A stretch of 64,000 nt of DNA from Microbacterium sp. LWO13-1.2. Its GTDB lineage: Bacteria; Actinomycetota; Actinomycetes; Actinomycetales; Microbacteriaceae. The notes under the pieces were generated by a model. It searched no databases. It was not told the origin of the DNA and saw only the letters and a program-made list of their open reading frames with translations. The stretch lies in the NCBI RefSeq assembly GCF_038397725.1, contig NZ_CP151634.1, positions 620,001-684,000 of the forward strand. The letters are read 5' to 3'. Positions 8,768 to 17,342 of the stretch are shown here, one piece after another (position 1 is the first letter of the stretch; the number at the start of each line of letters is the position of its first letter). Made by a program: the position numbers and the translations under genes.

Positions 8768-9687
8768 GCGTTGCGCCTTCCGGCTCGGCCGATGAGCGCG
8801 ACGAAGACGAGGATGATCGCGCTGAGGACGGTGGCCAGCGCGCACGCGAGACCGACCTCGTTGGACGTGAAGACGAGCTTGTAGATGAGCACGCCGGGGA
8901 CGATGGTCTGGTATCCGGGACCTCCACCGGTGGTGACGTAGACGATGTCGAAACTCGCGAGCGCAGAGATGAGGGTGACCGTGGCCGCGACGACGATCTC
9001 GGCCCGCACGCCTGGCACGGTCACGTGCCAGAACTGCCGGATCGGTCCGCAGCGATCCAAGCGCGCGGCTTCGTAGAGCGAGGGATCGATCTTCTGGATG
9101 CCGGCGAGCAGAAGCATCATGCAGAGCCCGGTCGTCACCCAGGTGCCGATCACGCCGACGGCGGGATAGGCCCAGGTGAAGTCGCCGAGCCACGCACGCG
9201 CCACGTCGCCGAGGCCGATCGCGGTGAGGCCCTGGTTGATGGGCCCGTCGGCTGCATAGAGATACCGCCAGATGACGCCGACGGCGACGAGCGGAAGGAT
9301 CTGCGGAAGGAAGAGGATGGTCCGCACCAGTCCCGATCCGCGCCGAGGGCGGGCGGCGATCACCGCGGCGATGATCAGGCCCAGGATGACGGGGAACACC
9401 GTGTAGAACACGATGAACCCGAGGCCGTTGCGGAGCGCGGTGAGCAGGCGCTCGTCGGTGACGACCTTGACGTAGTTCTCGACACCGGCCCATGTGGCCG
9501 CGCCGATGCCGTCCCAGTTCCAGAACGAGAGCCAGATGCTCTGCACCCAGGGCGCGACGATGAAAGTTCCGTAGAACACGAACGCCGGAAGGATGTAGAG
9601 GAGTGCGCTCCAGCCGCGGCGGGGGCGGCGAGGGGAGCCGGCGATGTGCGCCGACTCCCCCCGCGTGCGGGACAGCGATGTCGTCAT
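8764..9687 (-). CDS. Carbohydrate ABC transporter permease, MalF-type
   Basis: 307 residues with six membrane helices; the first follows a cytoplasmic Arg-rich start (AGSPRRPRRGWSALLYILPA). The EAA motif reads YEAARLDRCGPIRQFWHVTVP. It pairs with the MalG-type permease immediately downstream (4-base overlap) and with the binding lipoprotein whose stop is 2 bases before this start. Together they form a CUT1 importer for an unidentified sugar or oligosaccharide. Confidence 0.92.
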   Translation of the reverse strand: MTTSLSRTRGESAHIAGSPRRPRRGWSALLYILPAFVFYGTFIVAPWVQSIWLSFWNWDGIGAATWAGVENYVKVVTDERLLTALRNGLGFIVFYTVFPVILGLIIAAVIAARPRRGSGLVRTILFLPQILPLVAVGVIWRYLYAADGPINQGLTAIGLGDVARAWLGDFTWAYPAVGVIGTWVTTGLCMMLLLAGIQKIDPSLYEAARLDRCGPIRQFWHVTVPGVRAEIVVAATVTLISALASFDIVYVTTGGGPGYQTIVPGVLIYKLVFTSNEVGLACALATVLSAIILVFVALIGRAGRRNA

Positions 9688-9689
9688 GG

Positions 9690-11012
9690 TCAGCCCGCGT
9701 GCGCCTTCGCCCAGTCATCCTGGATCGATGCCAGGAAGTCGTCCACCGAGAGCTGCCCGGCGATGAGCTGCTGGGTGCCCGCCTTCAGCGTGTCATTCAT
9801 CGTGGCCGTGGCGTTGTTGTTGAACGCGACCAGTCCGTCTGCCTCGGCGACCTTCGCCCAGGAGGCGACGATGTCGCCCTGGAGGGTCCCCTCCTCGGCG
9901 ACGGCGACGGTCGGGTCGTTCGGCATGAACCCCTGAGCGAACTGCTGCTCGCTCGCCTCTGAGGATCGCAGGAAGTCGAGGAACGCGGCCGCTTCATTCG
10001 GGTGCTCGCTCTGCGCCGAGATGGCGTAGGCGACCGACGTGCCGATTCCGGTGACGTTCGCGCCGGGGAAGGGCAGGAAGCCCGCACTTTCACCCAGCCC
10101 GTCGCCGATCTTGCCCGCATCCCAGATGCCGTCGACGAGGAACAGCCCCTTACCCGCGATGAAGTTGTCCACCGCACCCTGCAGATCCGTGCCGTTGGCT
10201 GTCGTGGCATCGCCGAGGTACCCGGCCTTCTGCCAAGCGGCGAGCGTCTCGGCGGCGGTGCGGTTGGCCGCCGTGTCGAAGGTCTCCCCCTCGTGACCGA
10301 AGGCCCAGGCGTTGGCGTCGTCGGCGCCCGCTTCACCCTGCCCGAGGAGCTGGACGATGAAGGCCGCATGTCCCTCGGCATTGCCGAGCTGGACGGGCAG
10401 CGCACCAGCGCTGCTCGCCTTCTCCAGAGAGGCCTCGAGTTCCGCCAGCGACGTCGGCGCCGTGATGCCGAGCTGTGCGGCGAGAGCCTTGTTGTAGTAG
10501 ACGCCGACGAGCGAGAAGCCCGCCGGCGCTGCGACGAGAGCGCCGCCATCGCCGAGGGTCGATCCGTCCTCGGCCACGCGCCACTGGTTGAGCTGGTTGG
10601 CGGGGAAGAAGTCGTCCCATCCGTAGAGGCCGGCGTAGTCGTCGAGGGGCAGCACGAGTTTGTTCTTGACGGTGTTGGCGACCGCGTTGAGCAGCACGAT
10701 GTCCGGGGACTGATCGCCGGACAGGTTCAGGTTGACGCTCTGGTTGTAGTCGTCGTAGTTCGTCTGCGAGTACTCGATGGCGATGTTCGGGTGTTCGGCT
10801 TCGAAAGCCGCGATCGTCGCCTCGGTGGCTGCGCCGGACTCGGGGGTGGACATCAGGGTGAGGGTGATCTCGTCGGTGGTCAGCTCGGTGCTGGCCTCGA
10901 TGTCGGCTGCGCTGTCGTTGGTCGTCGCGCCGGGAGCGCAGGCAGTGAGAGCGATGCCGAGAAGCGTGCTCGCCGCGAGGGGCGCGAGCACGAGTCGGGT
11001 GCGTCGTTGCAT
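9690..11012 (-). CDS. Sugar ABC transporter substrate-binding lipoprotein
   Basis: 440 residues from ATG 11012 with a GGAAAG ribosome site. The signal MQRRTRLVLAPLAASTLLG leads to a lipobox ending in LTAC (Cys25). The mature part is a type-I extracellular solute-binding protein (DEITLTLMSTPESGAATEAT start, late GFMPNDPTVA hinge segment). It is the first gene of the operon with two permeases and the oxidoreductase, and is divergent from a ROK regulator gene 124 bases away. The ligand is likely a sugar; the nearby GH16 enzyme suggests beta-glucan fragments, but this is inference. Confidence 0.92.
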   Translation of the reverse strand: MQRRTRLVLAPLAASTLLGIALTACAPGATTNDSAADIEASTELTTDEITLTLMSTPESGAATEATIAAFEAEHPNIAIEYSQTNYDDYNQSVNLNLSGDQSPDIVLLNAVANTVKNKLVLPLDDYAGLYGWDDFFPANQLNQWRVAEDGSTLGDGGALVAAPAGFSLVGVYYNKALAAQLGITAPTSLAELEASLEKASSAGALPVQLGNAEGHAAFIVQLLGQGEAGADDANAWAFGHEGETFDTAANRTAAETLAAWQKAGYLGDATTANGTDLQGAVDNFIAGKGLFLVDGIWDAGKIGDGLGESAGFLPFPGANVTGIGTSVAYAISAQSEHPNEAAAFLDFLRSSEASEQQFAQGFMPNDPTVAVAEEGTLQGDIVASWAKVAEADGLVAFNNNATATMNDTLKAGTQQLIAGQLSVDDFLASIQDDWAKAHAG

Positions 11013-11136
11013 GTGATTGTCGCTTTCCAGGTGAGGGGAGTCTTTATTTTGCAACTCTCCGTGGTAATTCCCCAAGATAGGTCACCACCTGCAGGCTGTC
11101 AAGCCGCATGACGCGCGGATGTGATAGTCAGGAGAC

Positions 11137-12237
11137 GTGACATCCCCCGCGCTCGGAACCGACCTCGCAGCAATGCGGCGCCTCAATGACCAGGCCGTGC
11201 TGACCACGCTCTGGGACACGACCGAACCGATGACGGCCACCCACCTGGCCGCATCGACAGGACTCTCCCGCACCACCGTCGAGGCCGTTCTCTCCGGAAT
11301 GCTCGAGAACGAGCTGATCCGCGCCGAGCAGCTGCGACCGACCCGTGCCGGCCGTCCGGCACGCGGATATCGGCTCGCCGCTGATCGCGGCATCGTCATC
11401 GGGATCGACATCGGCCCCCACGGCATCGCCGGCATCGCCGGTGATCTGCGCGGCACGGTCTGCGCTCCCCACCGCCGCATCGAACAGGACCTCTCCGGCG
11501 GCGAAGACGCGGTGACCGCGATCCTCGGCGTCGTGGGCGCATTGCTCGCGGAGGCGGGGAAGTCAGCCGACGATCTCGCCGCGCTCACCGTGGGAATCCC
11601 GGGCATCGTCGACGCCAACGGCCACCCGGTGAAGACGACCGTCGTGCCCGATTGGCTCGCGATCGACATCGACGCGCACCTCCGGCGGGCGTATCCCCAG
11701 ACGACGATCTTCTTCGACAACGACACCAAGCTCGCGGCGCTCGCAGAGATCGAGAACGGCACGATCGGCTCCGACGAGACCGCCGTGGTCCTGCGTATCG
11801 GGAATCGGATCTCGGCCGCGTCCGTCGTGGACGGGCGGGTCGCACGTGGCGCTCACGGCGCAGCCGGCGAGATCGGCGCCCTCGGCCGCGTGGCGTGGCC
11901 GCAGGCTCAGGAACGACTTTCCGCTCGAGCCGCGGGAGGCATCGAGACCCTGTTCACCGGCGGCAACGATGACGCCGTGGCCGAGTTCGCCGCCGGGATC
12001 GCCGACGGCCTCGGCGCGCTCGTGCTCGCGATAGACCCCCATGCGGTCGTGGTCAGCAGCAGCATCCCCGAAGGGTCCGGTCGGATCGCCGACGCCCTGC
12101 GGGTCGAGCTCTCGGAGCGCGCCCTGTTCATCCCCGAGCTCCGCGCGTCGACTCTCGGGGCAGCGGCACCGTGCCTCGGAGCTCTCGCGGTGAGCAGCGC
12201 CTCCGGTCGCGAGCAGCTCTTCGCACACACGTCTTGA
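11137..12237 (+). CDS. ROK-family transcriptional regulator
   Basis: 366 residues from a GTG with GGAG very close by; an internal ATG at 11173 is an alternative start. The N-terminal winged HTH covers about residues 15-75 (AVLTTLWDTTEPMTATHLAA then TGLSRTTVEAVLSGML). The ROK sugar-kinase-like domain follows with the phosphate-loop remnant VIGIDIGPHGIAGIAGDL. The Cys-rich zinc motif typical of ROK proteins is missing (HGAAGEIGALGRVAWPQ instead), which is common in purely regulatory members. It is divergent from the sugar transporter and directly upstream of the GH16 gene, so both are likely targets. A palindrome at its own 3' end fits an operator. Confidence 0.88.
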   Translation: MTSPALGTDLAAMRRLNDQAVLTTLWDTTEPMTATHLAASTGLSRTTVEAVLSGMLENELIRAEQLRPTRAGRPARGYRLAADRGIVIGIDIGPHGIAGIAGDLRGTVCAPHRRIEQDLSGGEDAVTAILGVVGALLAEAGKSADDLAALTVGIPGIVDANGHPVKTTVVPDWLAIDIDAHLRRAYPQTTIFFDNDTKLAALAEIENGTIGSDETAVVLRIGNRISAASVVDGRVARGAHGAAGEIGALGRVAWPQAQERLSARAAGGIETLFTGGNDDAVAEFAAGIADGLGALVLAIDPHAVVVSSSIPEGSGRIADALRVELSERALFIPELRASTLGAAAPCLGALAVSSASGREQLFAHTS

Positions 12238-12266
12238 CAATTACGTAAGAGTCCGGGTTAATTGTC
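12234..12266 (+). promoter_or_regulatory. Sigma-70-type promoter with embedded inverted repeat upstream of the GH16 gene
   Basis: TTGACA (12234-12239) is followed after 17 bases by GTTAAT (12257-12262, 4 of 6 to TATAAT). A perfect 8-base inverted repeat GACAATTA (12236-12243) / TAATTGTC (12259-12266) lies over both promoter elements. A repressor bound here would block RNA polymerase. The adjacent ROK regulator is the obvious candidate. The -35 overlaps the ROK stop codon. Confidence 0.6.
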
Positions 12267-12333
12267 CTCGTCGGACCGGCGCACCCCCGCGACCCTCCGA
12301 TCTATCGATCAAAGTCGATCCTTGAGGAGCAAG

Positions 12334-13620
12334 ATGATCCGCCGAACATTCCCCCGCAGACTCGCGGCGGCTGCGGTCGCCGCGACCGCCCTGAGCGCCC
12401 TCGTGCTCGCCGCCCCGCCGGCATGGGCCGCCGATACGCCCCCGAATCCGGTCGACAAGCCGGGCTACACCCTGGACTTCAGCGAAGAGTTCAGCGGGAC
12501 GACGCTGGACACCGACAAGTGGCTGCCCAATTACCTCCCGCACTGGGTACCGGCCTCCGACATCGCCGACACAGCGGCGCGGTACACGATCTCGAACGGC
12601 ACCATCAAACTCCGCGTCGATCAGGATCAGCCGCCGTGGAACCCCGACCAGGACGGCACCGTCGTGTCTTCGGCGATTCAGACGTACAACCAGAACAACT
12701 GGCATCCGTTCAACGGCAGTGCCGTGAACCGGAACAACCTTCCGACGTTCAACGGCTACTCGACCAAGTACGGGTACTTCGAGGTCAGGGCGAAGAAGTC
12801 GAACGCGGGCGGCGGCGGCCATCAGGCCGTGTGGCTCGTCGGCACCAACACGACGGGCGGCCAGGCCGAGATCGACTTCATCGAGACGTTCTTCAGCACC
12901 CCGACCAATTGGCGCATCGCGGCCTACGGCTGGGGCGACCCGAACTTCCTGAGCTCGTGGCACCTGTCCAACGTCCCGGTCTCCGGCTCACCCACGACCG
13001 AGTTCCACATCTACTCGATGGACTGGACGCCCACCGAGCTGAAGTTCTACTACGACGGCCAGCTGGTGAAGACGATCAACGACGCCCCGAACACGGCCAT
13101 GGGCATCATCATGAACATCTACACCGGCGCCGGCTCCGGCCAGCCGAACGACGTGTGGCCGAAGCAGTGGGAAGTCGACTACCTGCGCGTCTACAAGGAC
13201 AACGCCGGGTACACCGAGGCAGTGTCTCCCACCTGGAAACTCATCAACAACCGGCACAGGGCAGGAGCCGTCAACGTCGAGCCGAACGACGGCCTCGTCC
13301 GGTTCGGTGAAGTGCCCAGCACCTACTGGAGCGCGCAATGGGTTCCGGAGACGACGGCATCAGGTGCGATCAAGTACCGCAACCGATGGACGAACCAGTA
13401 CCTCTACGTGAACGGCACGACCGTGCGTCACGGCACCGCCGCAACGGCGGGAACGGCGGCCGAGTGGTCGGCGCCGTCTGCGGGCAGCGGCTACGTCCGC
13501 ATCCAGAATGCGTCCGGCGCCCTGCACGTCGAGAACGGCAACGGCAAAGTCGAGTTCGGCAGCGTGCCCAGCACGTGGTGGTCCTCCCACTGGCAGCTGA
13601 ACGCCGCACCCGCCAACTGA
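12334..13620 (+). CDS. Secreted GH16 endo-beta-glucanase with C-terminal beta-trefoil-like region
   Basis: 428 residues from ATG 12334 (GAGGAG 6 bases upstream). A twin-basic start MIRRTFPRRLAAAAVAATAL and cleavage near APPAWAAD form a signal peptide. The GH16 jelly-roll covers about residues 40-290 and has the catalytic signature EIDFIE (Glu179 nucleophile, Asp181, Glu184 acid/base). After residue 300 two related segments appear, VRFGEVPSTYWSAQW and VEFGSVPSTWWSSHW, which look like a beta-trefoil carbohydrate-binding module. GH16 enzymes cut beta-1,3/1,4-glucans, carrageenan or agarose; laminarin-type glucan is most likely in this context. A terminator-like hairpin follows the stop. Confidence 0.88.
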   Translation: MIRRTFPRRLAAAAVAATALSALVLAAPPAWAADTPPNPVDKPGYTLDFSEEFSGTTLDTDKWLPNYLPHWVPASDIADTAARYTISNGTIKLRVDQDQPPWNPDQDGTVVSSAIQTYNQNNWHPFNGSAVNRNNLPTFNGYSTKYGYFEVRAKKSNAGGGGHQAVWLVGTNTTGGQAEIDFIETFFSTPTNWRIAAYGWGDPNFLSSWHLSNVPVSGSPTTEFHIYSMDWTPTELKFYYDGQLVKTINDAPNTAMGIIMNIYTGAGSGQPNDVWPKQWEVDYLRVYKDNAGYTEAVSPTWKLINNRHRAGAVNVEPNDGLVRFGEVPSTYWSAQWVPETTASGAIKYRNRWTNQYLYVNGTTVRHGTAATAGTAAEWSAPSAGSGYVRIQNASGALHVENGNGKVEFGSVPSTWWSSHWQLNAAPAN

Positions 13621-13632
13621 CGATCCGCGAAC

Positions 13633-13661
13633 CGGGAGGAGGGCTGACGGCCCTCCTCCCG
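13633..13661 (+). terminator. Hairpin terminator after the GH16 gene
   Basis: A 12-base perfect stem, CGGGAGGAGGGC (13633-13644) with GCCCTCCTCCCG (13650-13661) and a 5-base loop. No T-run follows, as usual in high-GC actinobacteria. It separates the GH16 gene from the lipoprotein gene. Confidence 0.6.
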
Positions 13662-13674
13662 TGAGGAGCACATC

Positions 13675-14313
13675 ATGAAGAGCATCCGTTCGAGCAGACT
13701 CGTCTCGATCGCCATCGCCCTCGCGGTCGCCTCGGTCAGCGCCGCAGGACTGTCGGGGTGCACCGATACGCCGCCGGCGGCATCCCCCCAGGCCGATGCG
13801 AGTCCCACCCCGCGATTCGACCCCGACGCCACGCTGTGGACCATCGCATCGACGGGGGAGCAACTGGACCTCGAGGATGCCGACGTGCAGGCGTTGCAGA
13901 AGGTCGTCGCGCTCCACTCCGGAGCATCCGACAATCGGTCGCCGGGTACCGCCACCGCGTCGGTCGCGGCCGAGACGTCGTACTTCACCCCCGCGTTCGC
14001 CGAGAGGCTCTCCGTACAGGGATACAACGATGCCGTCGTCGCGCTGTACGTCGACAACGATCTGACGATCGAGCAGACAGGGGTCGCGTGGATGCCATCG
14101 AGCATCGATGCCGACCGCGAATACGCGACGGTCGGATTCGAGTCCCTCTTCCAGATCGTCGGCGCATCGGAAGGATATCTTCATGAGCTCGACGTCGCAG
14201 CCGGAACCCAGCTCGCCCAGCCGCGCGAGTACACGCTGACGAAGGTCGACGGGCAATGGCTCATCGACGACATCGCGAAGGGGCCTCTTCGAAAGACGAC
14301 GGGCGCGCCCTAG
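13675..14313 (+). CDS. Putative lipoprotein of unknown function
   Basis: 212 residues with a lipoprotein signal (MKSIRSSRLVSIAIALAVAS) and lipobox LSGC. A Pro/Ala/Ser linker follows. The folded part (about residues 50-210) ends in YTLTKVDGQWLIDDIAKG, a pattern seen in NTF2-like or cystatin-like extracytoplasmic domains. GAGGAG lies 6 bases before the ATG. It stands alone between the GH16 gene terminator and the FUSC gene. I do not recognise a specific family. Confidence 0.8.
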   Translation: MKSIRSSRLVSIAIALAVASVSAAGLSGCTDTPPAASPQADASPTPRFDPDATLWTIASTGEQLDLEDADVQALQKVVALHSGASDNRSPGTATASVAAETSYFTPAFAERLSVQGYNDAVVALYVDNDLTIEQTGVAWMPSSIDADREYATVGFESLFQIVGASEGYLHELDVAAGTQLAQPREYTLTKVDGQWLIDDIAKGPLRKTTGAP

Positions 14314-14354
14314 CGATCCCGGGGGATGCAGCATGCACGGCTAGCGTTATCGGC

Positions 14355-15392
14355 ATGCGCCTCCCTGCCACGATCCGCGCTGCGAAGCGGGCCCCGCTGC
14401 TGCAGGTCGTGAAATCCGCCGCGGCGACGATCGCCGCGTGGTTGCTGGCGGGCTGGGCGTTTCCCGGGCAGCTTCCGGTCTTCGCCGCGATCGCCGCGCT
14501 GCTGGTCGTGCAGCCGAGCGTGAACCAGTCGCTGTCGAAGGCGCTCGAGCGCAGCATCGGTGTCATCGTCGGCGTCGTCATCGCCGTCGCTCTCGGTCTG
14601 CTCCTCGGATCCCCGAGCTGGATCGTGCTCCTGGCGATCGTCGTCGCGATGCTCGTCGCGTGGGTGCTCAGAGCGACTCCTGGAACCGGCAACCAGGTGG
14701 CGATCTCGGCGATGCTCGTCCTCGCCCTGGGGTCATCCAGTCCGGAGTACGCCATCGCGCGCATCGTGGAGACGCTCATCGGCGTCGTCATCGGCATCGT
14801 CGTCAATGCGCTCATCGTCCCGCCCGTACTCATCGCGCCCGCCCGGCGCGACCTGGGGCTCCTCGGCGCCGAGCTCGCCGCAAGCCTCGACCGCCTCGCC
14901 GACGCGCTTCCGAAACCGCAGAAGTCGGCGGCTCTGCAGGAGCTGATGCTGGAGGTGCGCCTGCTGCGGCCGATGAAGGATGCCGCCGAAGCATCCATCG
15001 CCGCCGGCGAGGAGTCCCTGACGCTGAACCCGCGCCGCTCCACGCACCGCGCCGACCTGCAGGAGATGCGCGCTCTTCTGGAGAAGATGTCACCGATCGT
15101 CACCCAGGTGATCGGGATGACGCGCGCCTACTTCGATCACTACGACGATGCGCTCGGCGAGGAGCCGGCCGTCGCGGCGATCGCGGAACAGCTGCGGCGC
15201 GCGGGGCACGATGTGCGCCTCGCCGTGCAGATCGCCGAGGTGTCGCCCGACCCCGAGACTCTGACCTCGTCGATCCCCGCGCTGACCGCGCCGCTCGTCA
15301 TCCGCCCACCATCATCGGCGCACTGGATTCTCGTCGGCTCGCTGATGGAGGATCTCCGGCGCATCCGCGGGCAGCTCGTCGGGGAGGACTGA
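14355..15392 (+). CDS. FUSC-family membrane protein (aromatic acid exporter-like)
   Basis: 345 residues from ATG 14355. Six tightly packed helices occupy residues 15-165 (AAWLLAGWAFPGQLPVFAAI, SIGVIVGVVIAVALGLLLG and so on). The FUSC signature region LLVVQPSVNQSLSKALERSIG matches the conserved loop after helix 2. The cytoplasmic C-terminal half is helical (residues 170-345). FUSC proteins export aromatic acids or related weak acids. It is monocistronic; a short palindrome GAACTCGAGTTC starts in its stop codon and a longer palindromic repeat follows. Confidence 0.86.
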   Translation: MRLPATIRAAKRAPLLQVVKSAAATIAAWLLAGWAFPGQLPVFAAIAALLVVQPSVNQSLSKALERSIGVIVGVVIAVALGLLLGSPSWIVLLAIVVAMLVAWVLRATPGTGNQVAISAMLVLALGSSSPEYAIARIVETLIGVVIGIVVNALIVPPVLIAPARRDLGLLGAELAASLDRLADALPKPQKSAALQELMLEVRLLRPMKDAAEASIAAGEESLTLNPRRSTHRADLQEMRALLEKMSPIVTQVIGMTRAYFDHYDDALGEEPAVAAIAEQLRRAGHDVRLAVQIAEVSPDPETLTSSIPALTAPLVIRPPSSAHWILVGSLMEDLRRIRGQLVGED

Positions 15393-15404
15393 ACTCGAGT
15401 TCAG

Positions 15405-15453
15405 AGAGCGCGAACGGCTGGATCTCAGCCCGAAATGGAGCCGTTTGCGCTCT
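15405..15453. repeat. Palindromic intergenic repeat, family A copy 1
   Basis: 15-base arms (15405-15419 and 15439-15453) with one G/A difference that still allows a G-U pair, and a 19-base loop. It lies between the convergent FUSC and diguanylate cyclase genes. A second copy with the same arm and loop lengths is at 20867-20915. The right arm and the following bases (TTTGCGCTCTGCGAAC) are shared between copies. Confidence 0.75.
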
Positions 15454-15474
15454 GCGAACGCCGGCGACCTGTCG

Positions 15475-16509
15475 TCAGAGGAGCGGATCGGCGTCGTTGC
15501 GCTTGTCGTCGTACATCGCCTGATCGGCGCGGATCAGGGCGGTGTCGACGGTGTCACCGGGGTTCATCTGCGCGACTCCCCACGACCACGGATGCGTCGC
15601 GAACTCGCGGAGCCGATGCATCAGCAACCTGGCCTCTTCGGCGTCCGTCTCCGGCAGCAGCATCGCGAACTCGTCACCGCCGAGTCGGCCCACGATGTCG
15701 GACGAGCGCGAGAGCGACATCCACTGCGCGGAGAGCGATTTGAGCACGAAATCCCCTGCCGCATGCCCGGCCCCGTCGTTGACCGACTTGAACTTGTCGA
15801 GATCGAGGACGGCGATGCTGACCGGGCGATCATGACGGGCGGCACGCCGGAACTCCATCCCGGATTTCGCCACGAAGCCGCGACGATTGAGCGCGCCGGT
15901 GAGCTCGTCGGTGTGCGATTCGAGCCGGATGCGGTGGCGGACGAAAAGCCCCGCTTCCAGGCAGAGCCAGGTGAACAGGGCCGCACCGAAGAGATTCACC
16001 GGCCCCAGCAGGGCATTGGTCCCTTCGACGGCTGTCGTGTACGGCCCGTAGACGATCGCGCCACCGACGAATGCAAGGATCGCGAGTTCGCCGAGCCGCG
16101 CGATACGGGCGCCGTAGAACCACGAGAAGTACATCGCCATGAGCGGAAGCTCCTGCAGCGCGGCGATGGCGTTCTGCCGTTCGTCGGAGAACCCGAGGTA
16201 ATAGGCCGAGACGACCGCGTGCGCGACGACGAGGGCGATTCCGGTCCAACGCGCGAGTTCCACCCCGAAGAAGGCGACCATCACGACGAGAGCAAGACAG
16301 ATGCCGAGAATACCGATCGAGAGCACCTGCTCGAACAGGGTGAGATCTTTCTCGAACAACTCGAAAGCGCCCAGGGCGGCGAACAAGAGGGCGATGGCGG
16401 CTGTCACCACGGAATAGGTCGACGTGCGCTCGCGCACATGCCGCAACCATCCCGTCCGCAGCCAGCGGAGATCCTCCGCGTCAGCAGCGCGGATGTCCTG
16501 GACGACCAT
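15475..16509 (-). CDS. Membrane-bound GGDEF diguanylate cyclase
   Basis: 344 residues from ATG 16509 (GGGGGAG upstream). The N-terminus is a cytoplasmic tail followed by about six membrane helices (residues 30-180), acting as a sensor/anchor. The GGDEF domain has an intact active site, RLGGDEFAMLLPE (GGDEF at 277-281), and an inhibitory I-site RSSD exactly five residues upstream, so it should make cyclic di-GMP with product inhibition. DLDKFKSVND gives the metal/GTP site. It is divergent from an EAL protein 92 bases away. The glycosyltransferase beyond it may be the regulated target. Confidence 0.93.
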   Translation of the reverse strand: MVVQDIRAADAEDLRWLRTGWLRHVRERTSTYSVVTAAIALLFAALGAFELFEKDLTLFEQVLSIGILGICLALVVMVAFFGVELARWTGIALVVAHAVVSAYYLGFSDERQNAIAALQELPLMAMYFSWFYGARIARLGELAILAFVGGAIVYGPYTTAVEGTNALLGPVNLFGAALFTWLCLEAGLFVRHRIRLESHTDELTGALNRRGFVAKSGMEFRRAARHDRPVSIAVLDLDKFKSVNDGAGHAAGDFVLKSLSAQWMSLSRSSDIVGRLGGDEFAMLLPETDAEEARLLMHRLREFATHPWSWGVAQMNPGDTVDTALIRADQAMYDDKRNDADPLL

Positions 16510-16601
16510 GTTCCTACTCCCCCCGGCGCGTTCTGACACCGTCCCGACATCCAGGCTAGACGCTCCTCCGGTGAAGACGCTGTCCGGAGCTACACTGAAC
16601 C

Positions 16602-17342
16602 GTGCCAAACCACGCCAGCCTCGACGCCGAGGGTGCCACGACGCGCATGACGATCGTTTTCCAGCCGATCGTCGACCTCCATCTCTGGCGCGTCGTCGGT
16701 TTCGAAGCACTCGCCCGCTTCGCAGACGGCGCTCCGCCGCCCGCCCACCTCGCCAGGGCAGAGGCCGCCGGTTCCCGGGAGGACCTGGAGCTCGACCTGA
16801 TCCGCAACGCCGTGAGCGCTGCGGTCGCCTTGCCCTCTGACGCGTTCGTCACCCTCAACGCCTCCGGCTCCACCATCCTTCGGCCAGAGATGGCCGAGAT
16901 CCTCGAACCCTGTGCGCGCCCCTGGGGACTCGAGATCTATGAGGGGGCGACCACCGCGAGCCTCACCGCCGTGCGGGAGCGGGTCACCGGTCTCGGCGGA
17001 CAACTCCTCGTCGATGACGCCGGTGCAGCCAGCGCCGACGAGGCGAGGATCACGACGCTGCGCCCCGACGTCGTCAAGATCGATCGCGCCCTGTTCTGGC
17101 AGGTCGCCGACGACGACACAGCGCGGGGCGTGCTCGAAGGCCTGCTCGCCGCGGCGCGCGAAAGCGGCGCGAAGATCCTCGTCGAAGGCGTCTCCGACGA
17201 TGACGAGGTCGAACGGGCGCGCGCTCTCGGCTCGGATCTCGCGCAGGGCTTCCATCTCGGGGTCCCCACCCCGGCCGAAGACGTCGCCGAGATGCTCGCC
17301 GAGCTACACCGGCGCGTCGGGGTGGATGCTCCGGGTCTCTGA
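16602..17342 (+). CDS. EAL-domain protein, probable cyclic di-GMP phosphodiesterase
   Basis: 246 residues, a stand-alone soluble EAL domain; the GTG start at 16602 or the internal ATG at 16647 are both possible. Key positions: FEALARF (EAL at 35-37), VTLNASG (Asn), EIYEG in place of the usual E-T/L-E segment, VDDAGAA in place of DDFGTG, DVVKIDR (Lys, Asp) and ILVEGVSDDDE. The two metal-binding aspartates and EAL glutamate are kept, while loop 6 (DDFGTG) is altered. Activity is likely but could be weak or regulatory. It is divergently paired with the diguanylate cyclase. The 3' end overlaps a small convergent gene by 39 bases. Confidence 0.85.
   Translation: MPNHASLDAEGATTRMTIVFQPIVDLHLWRVVGFEALARFADGAPPPAHLARAEAAGSREDLELDLIRNAVSAAVALPSDAFVTLNASGSTILRPEMAEILEPCARPWGLEIYEGATTASLTAVRERVTGLGGQLLVDDAGAASADEARITTLRPDVVKIDRALFWQVADDDTARGVLEGLLAAARESGAKILVEGVSDDDEVERARALGSDLAQGFHLGVPTPAEDVAEMLAELHRRVGVDAPGL

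Noticed and set aside
6681-8927. A single 748-codon frame that could be read as a permease-oxidoreductase fusion
   Set aside because: The first half is an out-of-frame reading of the MalG-type permease; the real oxidoreductase starts at ATG 7952 with an ATGA overlap.
7949-9718. A 589-codon frame spanning both permeases
   Set aside because: Only the part after ATG 8767 is a genuine permease; the upstream part is a frame shadow of the MalF-type gene.
15391-15402. GAACTCGAGTTC palindrome at the FUSC stop codon
   Set aside because: Only a 12-base palindrome including the stop region; too short to call a terminator or operator by itself beside the larger repeat.
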